From Xanthomonas sacchari (GTDB lineage: Bacteria; Pseudomonadota; Gammaproteobacteria; Xanthomonadales; Xanthomonadaceae), in assembly GCF_024266585.1 (NCBI RefSeq), contig NZ_CP100647.1, positions 4,631,001 to 4,695,000 of the forward strand: a stretch of DNA of 64,000 bases, read 5' to 3'. Positions 16,751-24,961 of the stretch are shown one piece after another. Both the position numbers and the translations under genes were made by a program. The notes under the pieces were generated by a model. The model did not search any database and had not been told where the DNA came from. It was given only the letters and a program-made list of their open reading frames with translations. The stretch's first letter is position 1. Each line of letters begins with the position of its first letter.

Positions 16751-17476
16751 ATGGCGAACGCAATGGAAGAAGTGCCCGCAACGCCTGCCAAGCATTCCGA
16801 AGACGGTGCGGCAGCCAACGCGCTCAGCTTTCCTTGGCTCGCCGCGGTGATGAGCCACTATTCGCAAGTGACCGAGCAGAACCGCGCTGGCCCAGTGGAG
16901 CGGTGGAGTTTCATCATTGGCTTGTTGGGCGCGGGGTTTGGCATGTTGTTCGGCACTGTGCTGGATGGCAAGGCCGGGTTCGTGTGTGCGGCAGCGGGAG
17001 TCTCCATCGAACTTATTGGCTTTGCAGTCGCCGCCATTTTGCAAATCAAACGTGAGCTACCGGGCGTTAGACAACCCTACGCGACTCATGCAGAGCAGAT
17101 GGAGCAGGAGTTTTTCCAGTACCAAGACATCGTCACTGCACTACGCGCATTTCCGCTTGAGCAGCGCCGTCAACGCGAGACCTTCATGCGTGACCGCCGG
17201 ACGAACATGCATGAACGCCTGGGCCTGTTCACCGGCGGAATGGAGAAGCTCGGCATCATGCCGGTGCTGCTCGCCCTCTATCTGCAGTTCAAGGACTGGC
17301 ATTGGGGTGACTGGAGCGTCCTGAGCAAGATCACGATCATGCAGAGCGTTCTCGCGTTCTTGCTGCTGTTCGCTTACGCGCTTTCCTGGCACCTGATCCG
17401 ATTGCGCGTTCGCGTGCAGACATACGAGCAACTGCTTGCTGAAGCGAACCGGCAAGACAATACCGTAAGTGGTTGA
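16751..17476 (+). CDS. Four-helix membrane protein, unknown function
   Basis: 241 residues with two pairs of predicted membrane helices: SFIIGLLGAGFGMLFGTVL with GFVCAAAGVSIELIGFAVAAIL (~55-98), and LGIMPVLLALYLQF with ITIMQSVLAFLLLFAYALSWHL (~175-225). A cytoplasmic helical segment lies between them (EQMEQEFFQYQDIV...RRQRETFMRDRR). It is not a transporter family I recognise. Its position between an effector locus and a defence island makes an accessory role possible. It converges with the next gene, with 7 bp between the two stop codons. Confidence 0.7.
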   Translation: MANAMEEVPATPAKHSEDGAAANALSFPWLAAVMSHYSQVTEQNRAGPVERWSFIIGLLGAGFGMLFGTVLDGKAGFVCAAAGVSIELIGFAVAAILQIKRELPGVRQPYATHAEQMEQEFFQYQDIVTALRAFPLEQRRQRETFMRDRRTNMHERLGLFTGGMEKLGIMPVLLALYLQFKDWHWGDWSVLSKITIMQSVLAFLLLFAYALSWHLIRLRVRVQTYEQLLAEANRQDNTVSG

Positions 17477-17483
17477 GCATGCC

Positions 17484-17993
17484 TCATCGCGTAAAAAACC
17501 ACTCCATGAACTCCTCGGCGACATCGGGCGTGAGTTCGAGTACAGCCTCCGCGACCCCGGTCTGCCCCTTCGCAACGGCGACGGCGGCTAGAGCGCAGGC
17601 AAGAAACTCCGGGCCCCAGGCGCGAGAGGACGCAGCCGCAACCAAGGAGGGAAGTTGAGCGAGGGAATGCAGGTAGGCGGCCCGAAGATCTTCAGGGATC
17701 TCGGTCTGGTTCTTCGCGTGGCAGATCTCGACCCAGGCAGGGAACTGGAAGTACCCGTGATCCGCCTTGTCGGGTGCGCGCGCCAGCGCATGGACGACAT
17801 GCGGGACGGCGGCGAAGGAGGCCGAGTAAACGTCGCCCTGATGCGCAAGGGCGATCCACAAGGTGAACCACGGCTCCGATCCATCCATGGATGAGGGCAA
17901 CGTCTCTAGCTTCCCCAACAAGGCGGGGATGTCACCGGCTGATCCATATGCGTGCTGCAGCTCGGACCAGCGCGGACTTTCGAGACTGAGCAC
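17484..17993 (-). CDS. Hypothetical helical-repeat protein (169 aa)
   Basis: The start is a GTG at 17993 with GGAGGAGG about 5 nt upstream. The soluble protein is Ala/Leu-rich with helix-turn-helix repeats (DIPALLGKLETLPSS, YSASFAAVPHVVHALARAP, AAYLHSLAQLPSLVAAASS), resembling HEAT-like folds found in some immunity proteins. No catalytic motif is seen. It lies immediately downstream of, and in the same direction as, the anti-phage deaminase gene (62 bp). It might belong to the island but could equally be independent. Confidence 0.65.
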   Translation of the reverse strand: MLSLESPRWSELQHAYGSAGDIPALLGKLETLPSSMDGSEPWFTLWIALAHQGDVYSASFAAVPHVVHALARAPDKADHGYFQFPAWVEICHAKNQTEIPEDLRAAYLHSLAQLPSLVAAASSRAWGPEFLACALAAVAVAKGQTGVAEAVLELTPDVAEEFMEWFFTR

Positions 17994-18055
17994 AGTGCCT
18001 CCTCCGGTAAAAAATTGATTGAGCTGTGAAGGCCAGACAGTAGTAGAGGTGTTTT

Positions 18056-19765
18056 TTATAGCAGTGTGGGCTCAGGATCATCTTTCAACCTGGCAACATA
18101 TTCATCTTTAATGGGCAGCAACGGCTCATAAAGTCGATGATATGCATTGCCGATGGCGCCATTAAAAAGACGCAAACTTGGCCTCACATCTTTGCCTCCA
18201 GACCTAAGCACATGGCTGGAAGAAATTCCTGGATAAGGGTCTACGTAAACTATCTCTTTCATACCAAGCTGAAACGCCTTTTTTGAACATAACTCACAAG
18301 GACTTGCAGTTGTGTAGAGAGTACCTCCTGCAATTCCACTGTTACCATGCTTGGCCAGTTGTAAAAATGCATTCTCTTCTGCGTGTAGAGATCTGGTATG
18401 AACTTGGTTCTTTTCGCCAGTAAGTGCGTTATATGCATCCTTGAAGCAAAAAGGACACGGCAGACCTTTCGCAACCTTCATCGCATGAACATTAGCCGAA
18501 TTCTTCGATATACTTGTTCGAAACTCAGCGTTACTCATCTCGTAGTCACTAAACGCTAGCTCATCATGGCCATTGAGGAGAACCCCAACGTCTCTAAGCA
18601 GGCAGGGCACCTGTCCCTTGGGCACATCATTCCAACCAACAGCCTTTATAGAGGATGAGGCATCTGACACGGCAGCTCCAACTTGTCTTGAAATACAGCC
18701 ACTATTCAACTTTGCCACGAAAGCAAGCTGCATGCAGCGCTCATCCGGAGTTGGGGTTACCAAGCCAGGCCGCAACATTAAGGCCACATAGCGCACAATT
18801 TGCCTATTCAATATTGACTTATTCTTTTCAAACTCAGCTGGCTTGCCTGGATTATTTATAAAGATATCTGATTTCTGTATACACTCCTGCAAATTTTGCG
18901 ACACAAAACTTTCGTACTTATTCAACGATTTTTTGGAATATTCTCGCTTATCAAGTGCATCTACCTCGCGTTTTGGCATACCCAATTCAGTAAGACGAGC
19001 GCGGCGATCGTCCTCATCGGAAGTGACCGCTATCGAAAAAAAAGCCGCAAACTGATCTCGTAAATATACAAGTTCAAGCGGATTTCGCACCGCATCTATC
19101 ACAACGCGTGTGCTAGCAGCACCTCTTCCTCGGCCCCAGGCATTAGCCGCTTTTGCTAATCGCTTCACCCTAGTTATCAGAGAGAATATCTTGTCGGGAT
19201 TGACAGCACTCGATATAGCCGAGCCGCTTAGCCTTATATTGTCCCCCAGCGACTGAAAGAGCTCAGCATACTTATTTGCCAGCAGCCCTCTCAGCTTGCT
19301 TGCCTCAGGGTGGAGGCAATTACAATAGAAATCCCACGCTTGAGCGGACTCTTTTGAATCATGCTCTTCCGTCAATTCCTTAAAACTGGCATATGCAGCT
19401 TCAGATCTAAGAAGGTCGTATATGCCCTTAAAATGACCCACTTGGGAATCGAGCTTTGAATTTCTTAAAAATGAATTGACGGCAGCCCACTCCTCTTGAA
19501 TCAGAAAACTAAGTATCACCGTCGAAACCGAGATGGTTTTAAAAGGAACCCAATGCGCGCCTAAAAAAGTCTTGCATATATCAAATTTTCTAGATTCAGC
19601 AGGTGACAAACCTGCATTTGAAGCTGAGATATCTGAATAATCTCTTCCCATCGTTTGCGCAGTCGTAGTGCAGCCACTGCCAGTACGTCCTGTAAGAGCT
19701 ACAACAAGCAAATCGACTCTTTCGCTATAGGCTCTATCAATTCCGTTGGTAAGATCCCGTGCCAT
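18056..19765 (-). CDS. avcD: Anti-phage dCTP deaminase, AvcD type
   Basis: 569 residues with the two-domain plan of the anti-phage cytidine deaminases described in Vibrio and E. coli. The N-terminal P-loop NTPase has a GRTGSGCTT loop (26-34) and a long helical linker. The C-terminal zinc deaminase has the HAE motif HAEENAF (His461, Glu463) and PCELC (Cys490, Cys493). On phage infection these enzymes deplete dCTP/dCMP by deamination to dUTP/dUMP. The start at 19765 follows AGGGGG. Base composition is clearly more AT-rich than the flanking core genes. In Vibrio a small RNA, AvcI, encoded just upstream holds AvcD inactive; the gap upstream here is a candidate for one. Confidence 0.88.
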   Translation of the reverse strand: MARDLTNGIDRAYSERVDLLVVALTGRTGSGCTTTAQTMGRDYSDISASNAGLSPAESRKFDICKTFLGAHWVPFKTISVSTVILSFLIQEEWAAVNSFLRNSKLDSQVGHFKGIYDLLRSEAAYASFKELTEEHDSKESAQAWDFYCNCLHPEASKLRGLLANKYAELFQSLGDNIRLSGSAISSAVNPDKIFSLITRVKRLAKAANAWGRGRGAASTRVVIDAVRNPLELVYLRDQFAAFFSIAVTSDEDDRRARLTELGMPKREVDALDKREYSKKSLNKYESFVSQNLQECIQKSDIFINNPGKPAEFEKNKSILNRQIVRYVALMLRPGLVTPTPDERCMQLAFVAKLNSGCISRQVGAAVSDASSSIKAVGWNDVPKGQVPCLLRDVGVLLNGHDELAFSDYEMSNAEFRTSISKNSANVHAMKVAKGLPCPFCFKDAYNALTGEKNQVHTRSLHAEENAFLQLAKHGNSGIAGGTLYTTASPCELCSKKAFQLGMKEIVYVDPYPGISSSHVLRSGGKDVRPSLRLFNGAIGNAYHRLYEPLLPIKDEYVARLKDDPEPTLL

Positions 19766-20101
19766 TTCCGCCCCCTAAATCGTCTTGCATAGAGTAGGCT
19801 GAATTGCAATCAGCTTTGTAGACGATGTCAGGATCCTGCGCGGCATCGCTAGCGGCATTCTTCGAACCGTTCTACTGACGTGCCCCACTTCCAGCGATGT
19901 GACCTTCCCAGCACTCCCAAGCACATCTTGCAGCGGGAATAGCTTACTACTGCACTCTGTAAGTAGCCGCGACTTAACCACCACACCATAGCTGTGGCGC
20001 TGCAAATGACGGCGAAGCCATGCGGCACCTTAGGCTTTAATAACCCCAATCGCCCCACTAAGGGTTTGGAATGTAGCGCCGATATAGTCCGTCGGGCAAA
20101 A
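19766..20101. other. 336-bp gap upstream of avcD, candidate regulatory RNA region
   Basis: No credible protein gene is seen. The region lies where the AvcI small-RNA antitoxin is found in Vibrio. It holds local complementary segments, for example GGCGAAGCCATGCGGCACC and GCTGTGGCGCTGC near 19991-20030. No intrinsic terminator with a T-run was found between the HEPN gene and avcD. Confidence 0.35.
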
Positions 20102-20809
20102 CTAATCAGCCAGCAGCTTTTCGCGATATTTAGACCGATAGGCCTCTTTAATGAATGAGAATTCAGCGAGCTGCAATCGCATAGAATCTATCAAACTTCG
20201 CGCCAGCTCATACAATGAATGGAACCTAGCTTCCAATTGACCAGATGTACCGTTTGCACCGATAGCTTTTGGATCGGCTCTTCCGTGGGCAACTTGATTC
20301 CTTTTCTCTACAACCTCGGTTAATGCAAAAGCCACATCATCGCCAACAATCTGCACGCTTAGGCCTAAATATCCAAGGATATCGATCAAGACATCAGGGC
20401 GTACATTCTGTAGCCTATCTGAGAATAACCCTTCATTTATTGGGCACATATCTTCGGACTGGAGGAGGGTTGCAAATTCTCTTCGTTTCGCCCACCCTCC
20501 CTTGCCTTGTACAGTCTGGAGGGATCGAAAATAGTTATCAAAAGCCGAAGGCCACATTTCGAATCCAACGTGACAACTAGCCAGTTCAATCTCCGCTAAC
20601 TTCCTGAGATAAGCCTGTACAGTATCAGTAACTGACTTTTCAAATGCGCCATAGAGGTGCACAAAGAAAAGCCCCCTGAGAATTTTAACTTCATCTGTGT
20701 TAACTGGTGGCAGCGAGTCCGACTCCATAGACTTGATTAGGGTCAACAAAGTACGCGCAGATCGGAAACGATCTTCGATAACTTGATCGACCTCTTGACC
20801 GAACATCAC
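20102..20809 (-). CDS. HEPN-like nuclease, MAE_28990/MAE_18760 family
   Basis: 235 residues, all-helical. The HEPN signature Rx4H is present as RNQVAH in the segment EVVEKRNQVAHGRADP (~residue 170), and an N-terminal helix LRGLFFVHLYGAFEKSVTDTV is typical of the RiboL-PSP-HEPN group. HEPN proteins are commonly ribonucleases in toxin-antitoxin and abortive-infection systems. The start codon overlaps the stop of the upstream DUF262 gene as ATGA, so the two are translationally coupled. The gene is AT-rich like the rest of the island. The target RNA is unknown. Confidence 0.82.
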   Translation of the reverse strand: MMFGQEVDQVIEDRFRSARTLLTLIKSMESDSLPPVNTDEVKILRGLFFVHLYGAFEKSVTDTVQAYLRKLAEIELASCHVGFEMWPSAFDNYFRSLQTVQGKGGWAKRREFATLLQSEDMCPINEGLFSDRLQNVRPDVLIDILGYLGLSVQIVGDDVAFALTEVVEKRNQVAHGRADPKAIGANGTSGQLEARFHSLYELARSLIDSMRLQLAEFSFIKEAYRSKYREKLLAD

Positions 20810-21861
20810 ATTGCGTCCGCAACATAGTCAATTCGGCTATTAAGCATCTTTCTACTATTAGTAGCACCAGTGGAGAACTTCTTTAGCTTCGAGTCAGATA
20901 CAAGCGGCCTTAACCTAGATACTCGAATAGTTTTCCCTTGCTGAATTGCAACTGCGACACCAATTGCAAGCGCCTCATAGAGAACAGCGGAGGTTGTACT
21001 GGACTGGCCACGCTTAATACCTGTCGGAAACGCAGCGGCGAGATACGCCATAGTATCCCTAAACAACTTTTTCTTTGCGCCAGTTATTTTCTTCTCGGAA
21101 TTTTTCTTCATGTATGAGTTCAAAAAATCTTTAACGCTATGTTCAAATAGATCACGATCATCAAGATAAGCAAAGAAGCGAAGGACATATTCCTCAGCTG
21201 TGCCATTGTATTGATCAGAATCTTTAAGCTTCACCACCTTCAGAAAATCACTAGTCTTTGACAGAGACTTTAGATCAATATTGAATTGACCCCTAAATAT
21301 ACAATTTCTAATTTCCTGGTTAGTCAGCAAAACTCCGCCGGTATTCAGGCGTTCAAACAAATCAAAGCGAACACTTAAGTCACTCTTATCATTCAACACC
21401 GTAACTCTGATAGGGCGTGTCTGGAACAACAACTGCATGGATTTACTCAGATTCTCATATATGAGCCCATCCAACTCTGAAATCTTCTCCAGCCCACTTA
21501 TCTTAAGAACATCTTGGCGACCGACACGCGCGGCCACTTCATCCTTCCCCATGAAGTGGGCTATGGTCGATAAACGCTGCACGCCATCCACAATTTCCCA
21601 TGTGGAGTCCGGATTTGTTGCCATAAAGAGGCTCGGCACCGGAATTCCCAAAAAAATCGACTCGATTAAATTAGATTCTCGCACCTCATCCCATACAAAC
21701 TGGCGCTGATACTCTGGCGGCACAAATATTGAACCATCCAGAAACATGTCAAATATTTGTTTTACGGTCATGTCATAGCTATCAAAAGAGACGAGACGCC
21801 TCTCAGTATCTAGCTGTGCTTGAAGTCGTGTAAGACGTGCGGGCGCGGCCGTAGTCATCAT
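20806..21861 (-). CDS. DUF262 (ParB/GmrS-like) protein
   Basis: 351 residues. The DUF262 core is recognisable: IFVPPEYQRQFVWD (~45-58), SIFLGIPVPSLFM, the nucleotide-binding WEIVDGVQRLSTI (~88-100, variant of DGQQR) and DLFERLNTGGVLLTNQEIRNCIF. DUF262 is the NTPase/sensor half of GmrSD-type modification-dependent restriction enzymes. Here the DUF1524 nuclease half is absent and an overlapping HEPN gene follows instead. The start has tandem ATGATG after GGAG. This suggests a two-gene defence module in which DUF262 senses and HEPN acts, which is an inference. Confidence 0.85.
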   Translation of the reverse strand: MMTTAAPARLTRLQAQLDTERRLVSFDSYDMTVKQIFDMFLDGSIFVPPEYQRQFVWDEVRESNLIESIFLGIPVPSLFMATNPDSTWEIVDGVQRLSTIAHFMGKDEVAARVGRQDVLKISGLEKISELDGLIYENLSKSMQLLFQTRPIRVTVLNDKSDLSVRFDLFERLNTGGVLLTNQEIRNCIFRGQFNIDLKSLSKTSDFLKVVKLKDSDQYNGTAEEYVLRFFAYLDDRDLFEHSVKDFLNSYMKKNSEKKITGAKKKLFRDTMAYLAAAFPTGIKRGQSSTTSAVLYEALAIGVAVAIQQGKTIRVSRLRPLVSDSKLKKFSTGATNSRKMLNSRIDYVADAM

Positions 21862-21920
21862 ATCTCCATCCTGCAGATAAGCATGAGGCTGATTGCAGCC
21901 TCTAATTTAACTAATGTGCC

Positions 21921-21948
21921 AAGAAGAAGGGCGGCCAACTGGCCGCCC
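21921..21948 (-). terminator. aceE terminator
   Basis: On the minus strand TGGCCGCCC-type arms (21929-21937 with 21940-21948) form a 9-bp GC-rich stem with a 2-nt loop, followed by TTCTTCTT. It lies just after the aceE stop codon. Confidence 0.75.
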
Positions 21949-21961
21949 CTGACTTTACCAA

Positions 21962-24652
21962 TCAAACCCCAACCGGATTAGCCTTCTCAGGATCAATCTT
22001 GTACTGCTTGATCGCCCTGGCCACATCCTTGCCAGTCATCTTCCCATCCTTCGCCAACGCCGCAATGGCGGCATGCGCGATGTAGTACCGATCGACCTCG
22101 AAGAACCGGCGCAGGTTCGCACGCGTATCCGAGCGACCGAAGCCATCGGTGCCCAGCACGGTGTAATGCATCGGCACGAAGGCGCGGATCTGGTCGGCAA
22201 AGGCACGCACGTAGTCCGTAGCGGCCACCACCGGCCCCTGGCGCCCTTCCAGCAGCTGGGTGACGAACGGCTTGCGCTGCTCGCCTTCCGGGTGCAGGCG
22301 GTTCCAGCGCTCGGCGTCGAAGCCGTCGCGGCGCAGTTCGTTGAAGCTGGGGCAGGACCAGATGTCGGCGGTGACGCCGAAGTCCTTGTCCAGCAGTTCC
22401 GCCGCGGCGATGGCTTCGCGCAGGATGGTGCCCGAGCCCAGCAGTTGCACGCGCAGTTCGCCCTTCTTGGGCTTGCCGGCGTCCTTGAGCAGGTACATGC
22501 CCTTGATGATGCCGTCTTCCGCGCCCGCCGGCATTTCCGGGTGGGCGTAGTTCTCGTTCATCAGGGTGATGTAGTAGTACTCGTCCACCTGCTCCTGCAT
22601 CATCCGCTGGATGCCGTACTGCATGACCACGGTGACTTCGTAGCCGAAGGTGGGGTCGTAGCTGCGCACGTTGGGGATGGAGCCGGCGATGACCTGGCTG
22701 AAGCCGTCTTCGTGCTGCAGGCCTTCACCGTTGAGGGTGGTGCGGCCGGCGGTGCCGCCGAGCAGGAAGCCGCGGGTGCGCATGTCCGCCGCCTGCCAGG
22801 CGATGTCGCCCACGCGCTGGAAGCCGAACATGGAGTAGTAGATGTAGAACGGCAGCATCGGCACGTTGCTGACCGAGTAGCTGGTGCCGGCGGCCAGCCA
22901 CGAGGAGATCGCGCCCGGCTCGCTGATGCCCTGCTGCAGCACCTGGCCGGACTGGTCTTCGCGGTAGAACATCAGCTGGTCGGCGTCCACCGGCTTGTAC
23001 TTCTGGCCGAACGGGGCGTAGATGCCGATCTGCCGGAACATGCCTTCCATGCCGAAGGTGCGCGCTTCGTCGGCCACGATCGGCACGATGCGCGGGCCCA
23101 GTTCCTTGTCGCGCAGGGCGATGTTGAGGCTCTGCACGAAGGCCATGGTGGTGGAGTAGGTGCGCTCGCCGCTGTCCTTGAGCAGGCGCTCGAACTTGTC
23201 CAGGCCCGGGGCCGGGATGGACAGGTCGGCCTTGCGGCGGCGCTGCGGCAGGTAGCCGCCGAGGGAGGCGCGGCGCTCCTGCAGGTACTGCACTTCCGGC
23301 GAGTCCGGGCCGGGGTGGTAGAACGGCACCTGCTCGGCGTCGGCCAGCTGCTTGTCGCTGAGCGGGATGTTGAAGCGGTCGCGGAACGCGCGCACGGCGT
23401 CGTCGTCCAGCTTCTTGGTCTGGTGGGTGGGGTTCAGCGCCTCGCCGGCCGAGCCCATGCCGTAGCCCTTGACGGTCTTGGCCAGGATCACGGTGGGCAT
23501 GCCGGTGGTGTTCACCGCCTGGTGGTAGGCGGCGTAGACCTTGTGCGGATCGTGGCCGCCGCGGTTCAGGCGCCAGATGTCGTCGTCGGACAGGCCAGCG
23601 ACCATGGCCGCGGTCTCCGGGTACTTGCCGAAGAAGTTGGCGCGGGTATAGGCGCCGCCGAAGGCCTTGCAGTTCTGGTACTCGCCGTCGACGGTTTCCA
23701 TCATCAGCTTCTTCAGGACGCCGTTGGTGTCCTTGGCCAGCAGGGCGTCCCAGTAGCCGCCCCACAGCAGCTTGATGACGTTCCAGCCGCCGCCGCGGAA
23801 CACGCCTTCCAGCTCCTGGATGATCTTACCGTTGCCGCGCACCGGGCCGTCCAGGCGCTGCAGGTTGCAGTTGACCACGAAGATGAGGTTGTCCAGGCCT
23901 TCGCGGCCGGCCAGGGCGATGGCGCCCAGGGTCTCGGGCTCGTCGCTCTCGCCGTCGCCGATGAAGCACCACACCTTGCGGTCGGACTTCTCGATCAGGC
24001 CGCGGTGCTCCAGGTACTTCATGAACTGCGCCTGGTAGATGGCGCTGAGCGGGCCCAGGCCCATCGACACGGTGGGGGTCTGCCAGAAGTCCGGCATCAG
24101 CCACGGGTGCGGATAGGAGGAGATGCCCTGCCCGTCCACTTCCATGCGGAAGTTGTTGAGCTGGTCTTCGCTGATGCGGCCTTCCAGGAAGGCGCGGGCG
24201 TAGATGCCGGGGGAGCTGTGGCCCTGGATGTACAGCAGGTCGCCGGGGTGCTTGTCCGAGGGCGCGCGCCAGAAGTGATTGAAGCCCACGTCGTACAGGG
24301 TGGCGCTGGAGGCGAAGGAGGCGATGTGGCCGCCCAGGTCGCCGGGCTTGCGGTTGGCGCGGACCACGGTGGCCATGGCGTTCCAGCGGATGATCGAGCG
24401 GATCTTCCACTCGATGGCCGCGTCGCCCGGGCTCTTGGCCTCGTTGGCGGGGGCGATGGTGTTGACGTACTCGGTGGTCGGCGAGAACGGCAGGTAGGCG
24501 CCGGAACGACGGGTCAGCTCGACCATGTCCTCCAGCAGCTGATGCGCGCGCTCGGGGCCTGCGACATCGATGACGGCCTTGAGCGATTCGATCCACTCCT
24601 GGGTCTCAGTGGGGTTCGGATCGTTCTGCAGCACCTCGTTCAACCAGTTCAT
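21962..24652 (-). CDS. aceE: Pyruvate dehydrogenase E1 component (homodimeric)
   Basis: 896 residues from MNWLNEVLQNDPNPTETQEW at 24652, the normal length for gammaproteobacterial AceE. The thiamine-diphosphate motif is GDGESDEPETLGA...FVVNCN, with conserved LGPLSAIYQAQFMKYL before it and the transketolase-like ETFGMEGMFRQIGIY later. With AceF and Lpd it converts pyruvate to acetyl-CoA in the cytosol; AceE performs decarboxylation and reductive acetylation of lipoyl-AceF. aceF and lpd are not in the window. An 8-codon longer start exists but lacks support. Confidence 0.98.
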   Translation of the reverse strand: MNWLNEVLQNDPNPTETQEWIESLKAVIDVAGPERAHQLLEDMVELTRRSGAYLPFSPTTEYVNTIAPANEAKSPGDAAIEWKIRSIIRWNAMATVVRANRKPGDLGGHIASFASSATLYDVGFNHFWRAPSDKHPGDLLYIQGHSSPGIYARAFLEGRISEDQLNNFRMEVDGQGISSYPHPWLMPDFWQTPTVSMGLGPLSAIYQAQFMKYLEHRGLIEKSDRKVWCFIGDGESDEPETLGAIALAGREGLDNLIFVVNCNLQRLDGPVRGNGKIIQELEGVFRGGGWNVIKLLWGGYWDALLAKDTNGVLKKLMMETVDGEYQNCKAFGGAYTRANFFGKYPETAAMVAGLSDDDIWRLNRGGHDPHKVYAAYHQAVNTTGMPTVILAKTVKGYGMGSAGEALNPTHQTKKLDDDAVRAFRDRFNIPLSDKQLADAEQVPFYHPGPDSPEVQYLQERRASLGGYLPQRRRKADLSIPAPGLDKFERLLKDSGERTYSTTMAFVQSLNIALRDKELGPRIVPIVADEARTFGMEGMFRQIGIYAPFGQKYKPVDADQLMFYREDQSGQVLQQGISEPGAISSWLAAGTSYSVSNVPMLPFYIYYSMFGFQRVGDIAWQAADMRTRGFLLGGTAGRTTLNGEGLQHEDGFSQVIAGSIPNVRSYDPTFGYEVTVVMQYGIQRMMQEQVDEYYYITLMNENYAHPEMPAGAEDGIIKGMYLLKDAGKPKKGELRVQLLGSGTILREAIAAAELLDKDFGVTADIWSCPSFNELRRDGFDAERWNRLHPEGEQRKPFVTQLLEGRQGPVVAATDYVRAFADQIRAFVPMHYTVLGTDGFGRSDTRANLRRFFEVDRYYIAHAAIAALAKDGKMTGKDVARAIKQYKIDPEKANPVGV

Positions 24653-24961
24653 AACGCTCCCGTAGGTCGCACGCACGCGCGCGATGGCATGTGTTTTCTC
24701 GAAGCCTGCAAGTGTAGCGCAACCGCCTCGCAGGACCTCGTACGCCAGCGTATGGAACGGACTGTCACATTGGCCCGGGACACCCGGCGGGCCGGCCGCC
24801 GGCGCCGCTGCGCCGGGTGGCCGCGGCTGCGCTTATGATCGGGAGCCAGGCCCCCGTGGAGCGCCGCCATCGCCCTTGCCCCGTCAGCGCAGGACGCCTC
24901 CGCGGTCGCCTGGCGGCACAGCCTGCGCACCCGGCTGCTGCTGTGGGGCAGCCTGCTGCAG
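24653..24961. other. Divergent intergenic region between aceE and rsbU-like gene
   Basis: It holds the aceE promoter side (minus) and the 5' end of the phosphatase gene (plus). Coding-like sequence in the phosphatase frame extends up to the stop codon at 24836, so part of this stretch is probably coding (see the next entry). Confidence 0.45.

Noticed and set aside
19849..20058. Short frame in the gap upstream of avcD
   Set aside because: No recognisable motif or ribosome-binding site; it is better read as non-coding.
22073..24838. 921-codon open frame antisense to aceE
   Set aside because: It is an antisense shadow caused by high GC in the third codon position. aceE on the other strand is unmistakable, and the shadow protein is an Ala/Gly/Val/His-rich string without domains.
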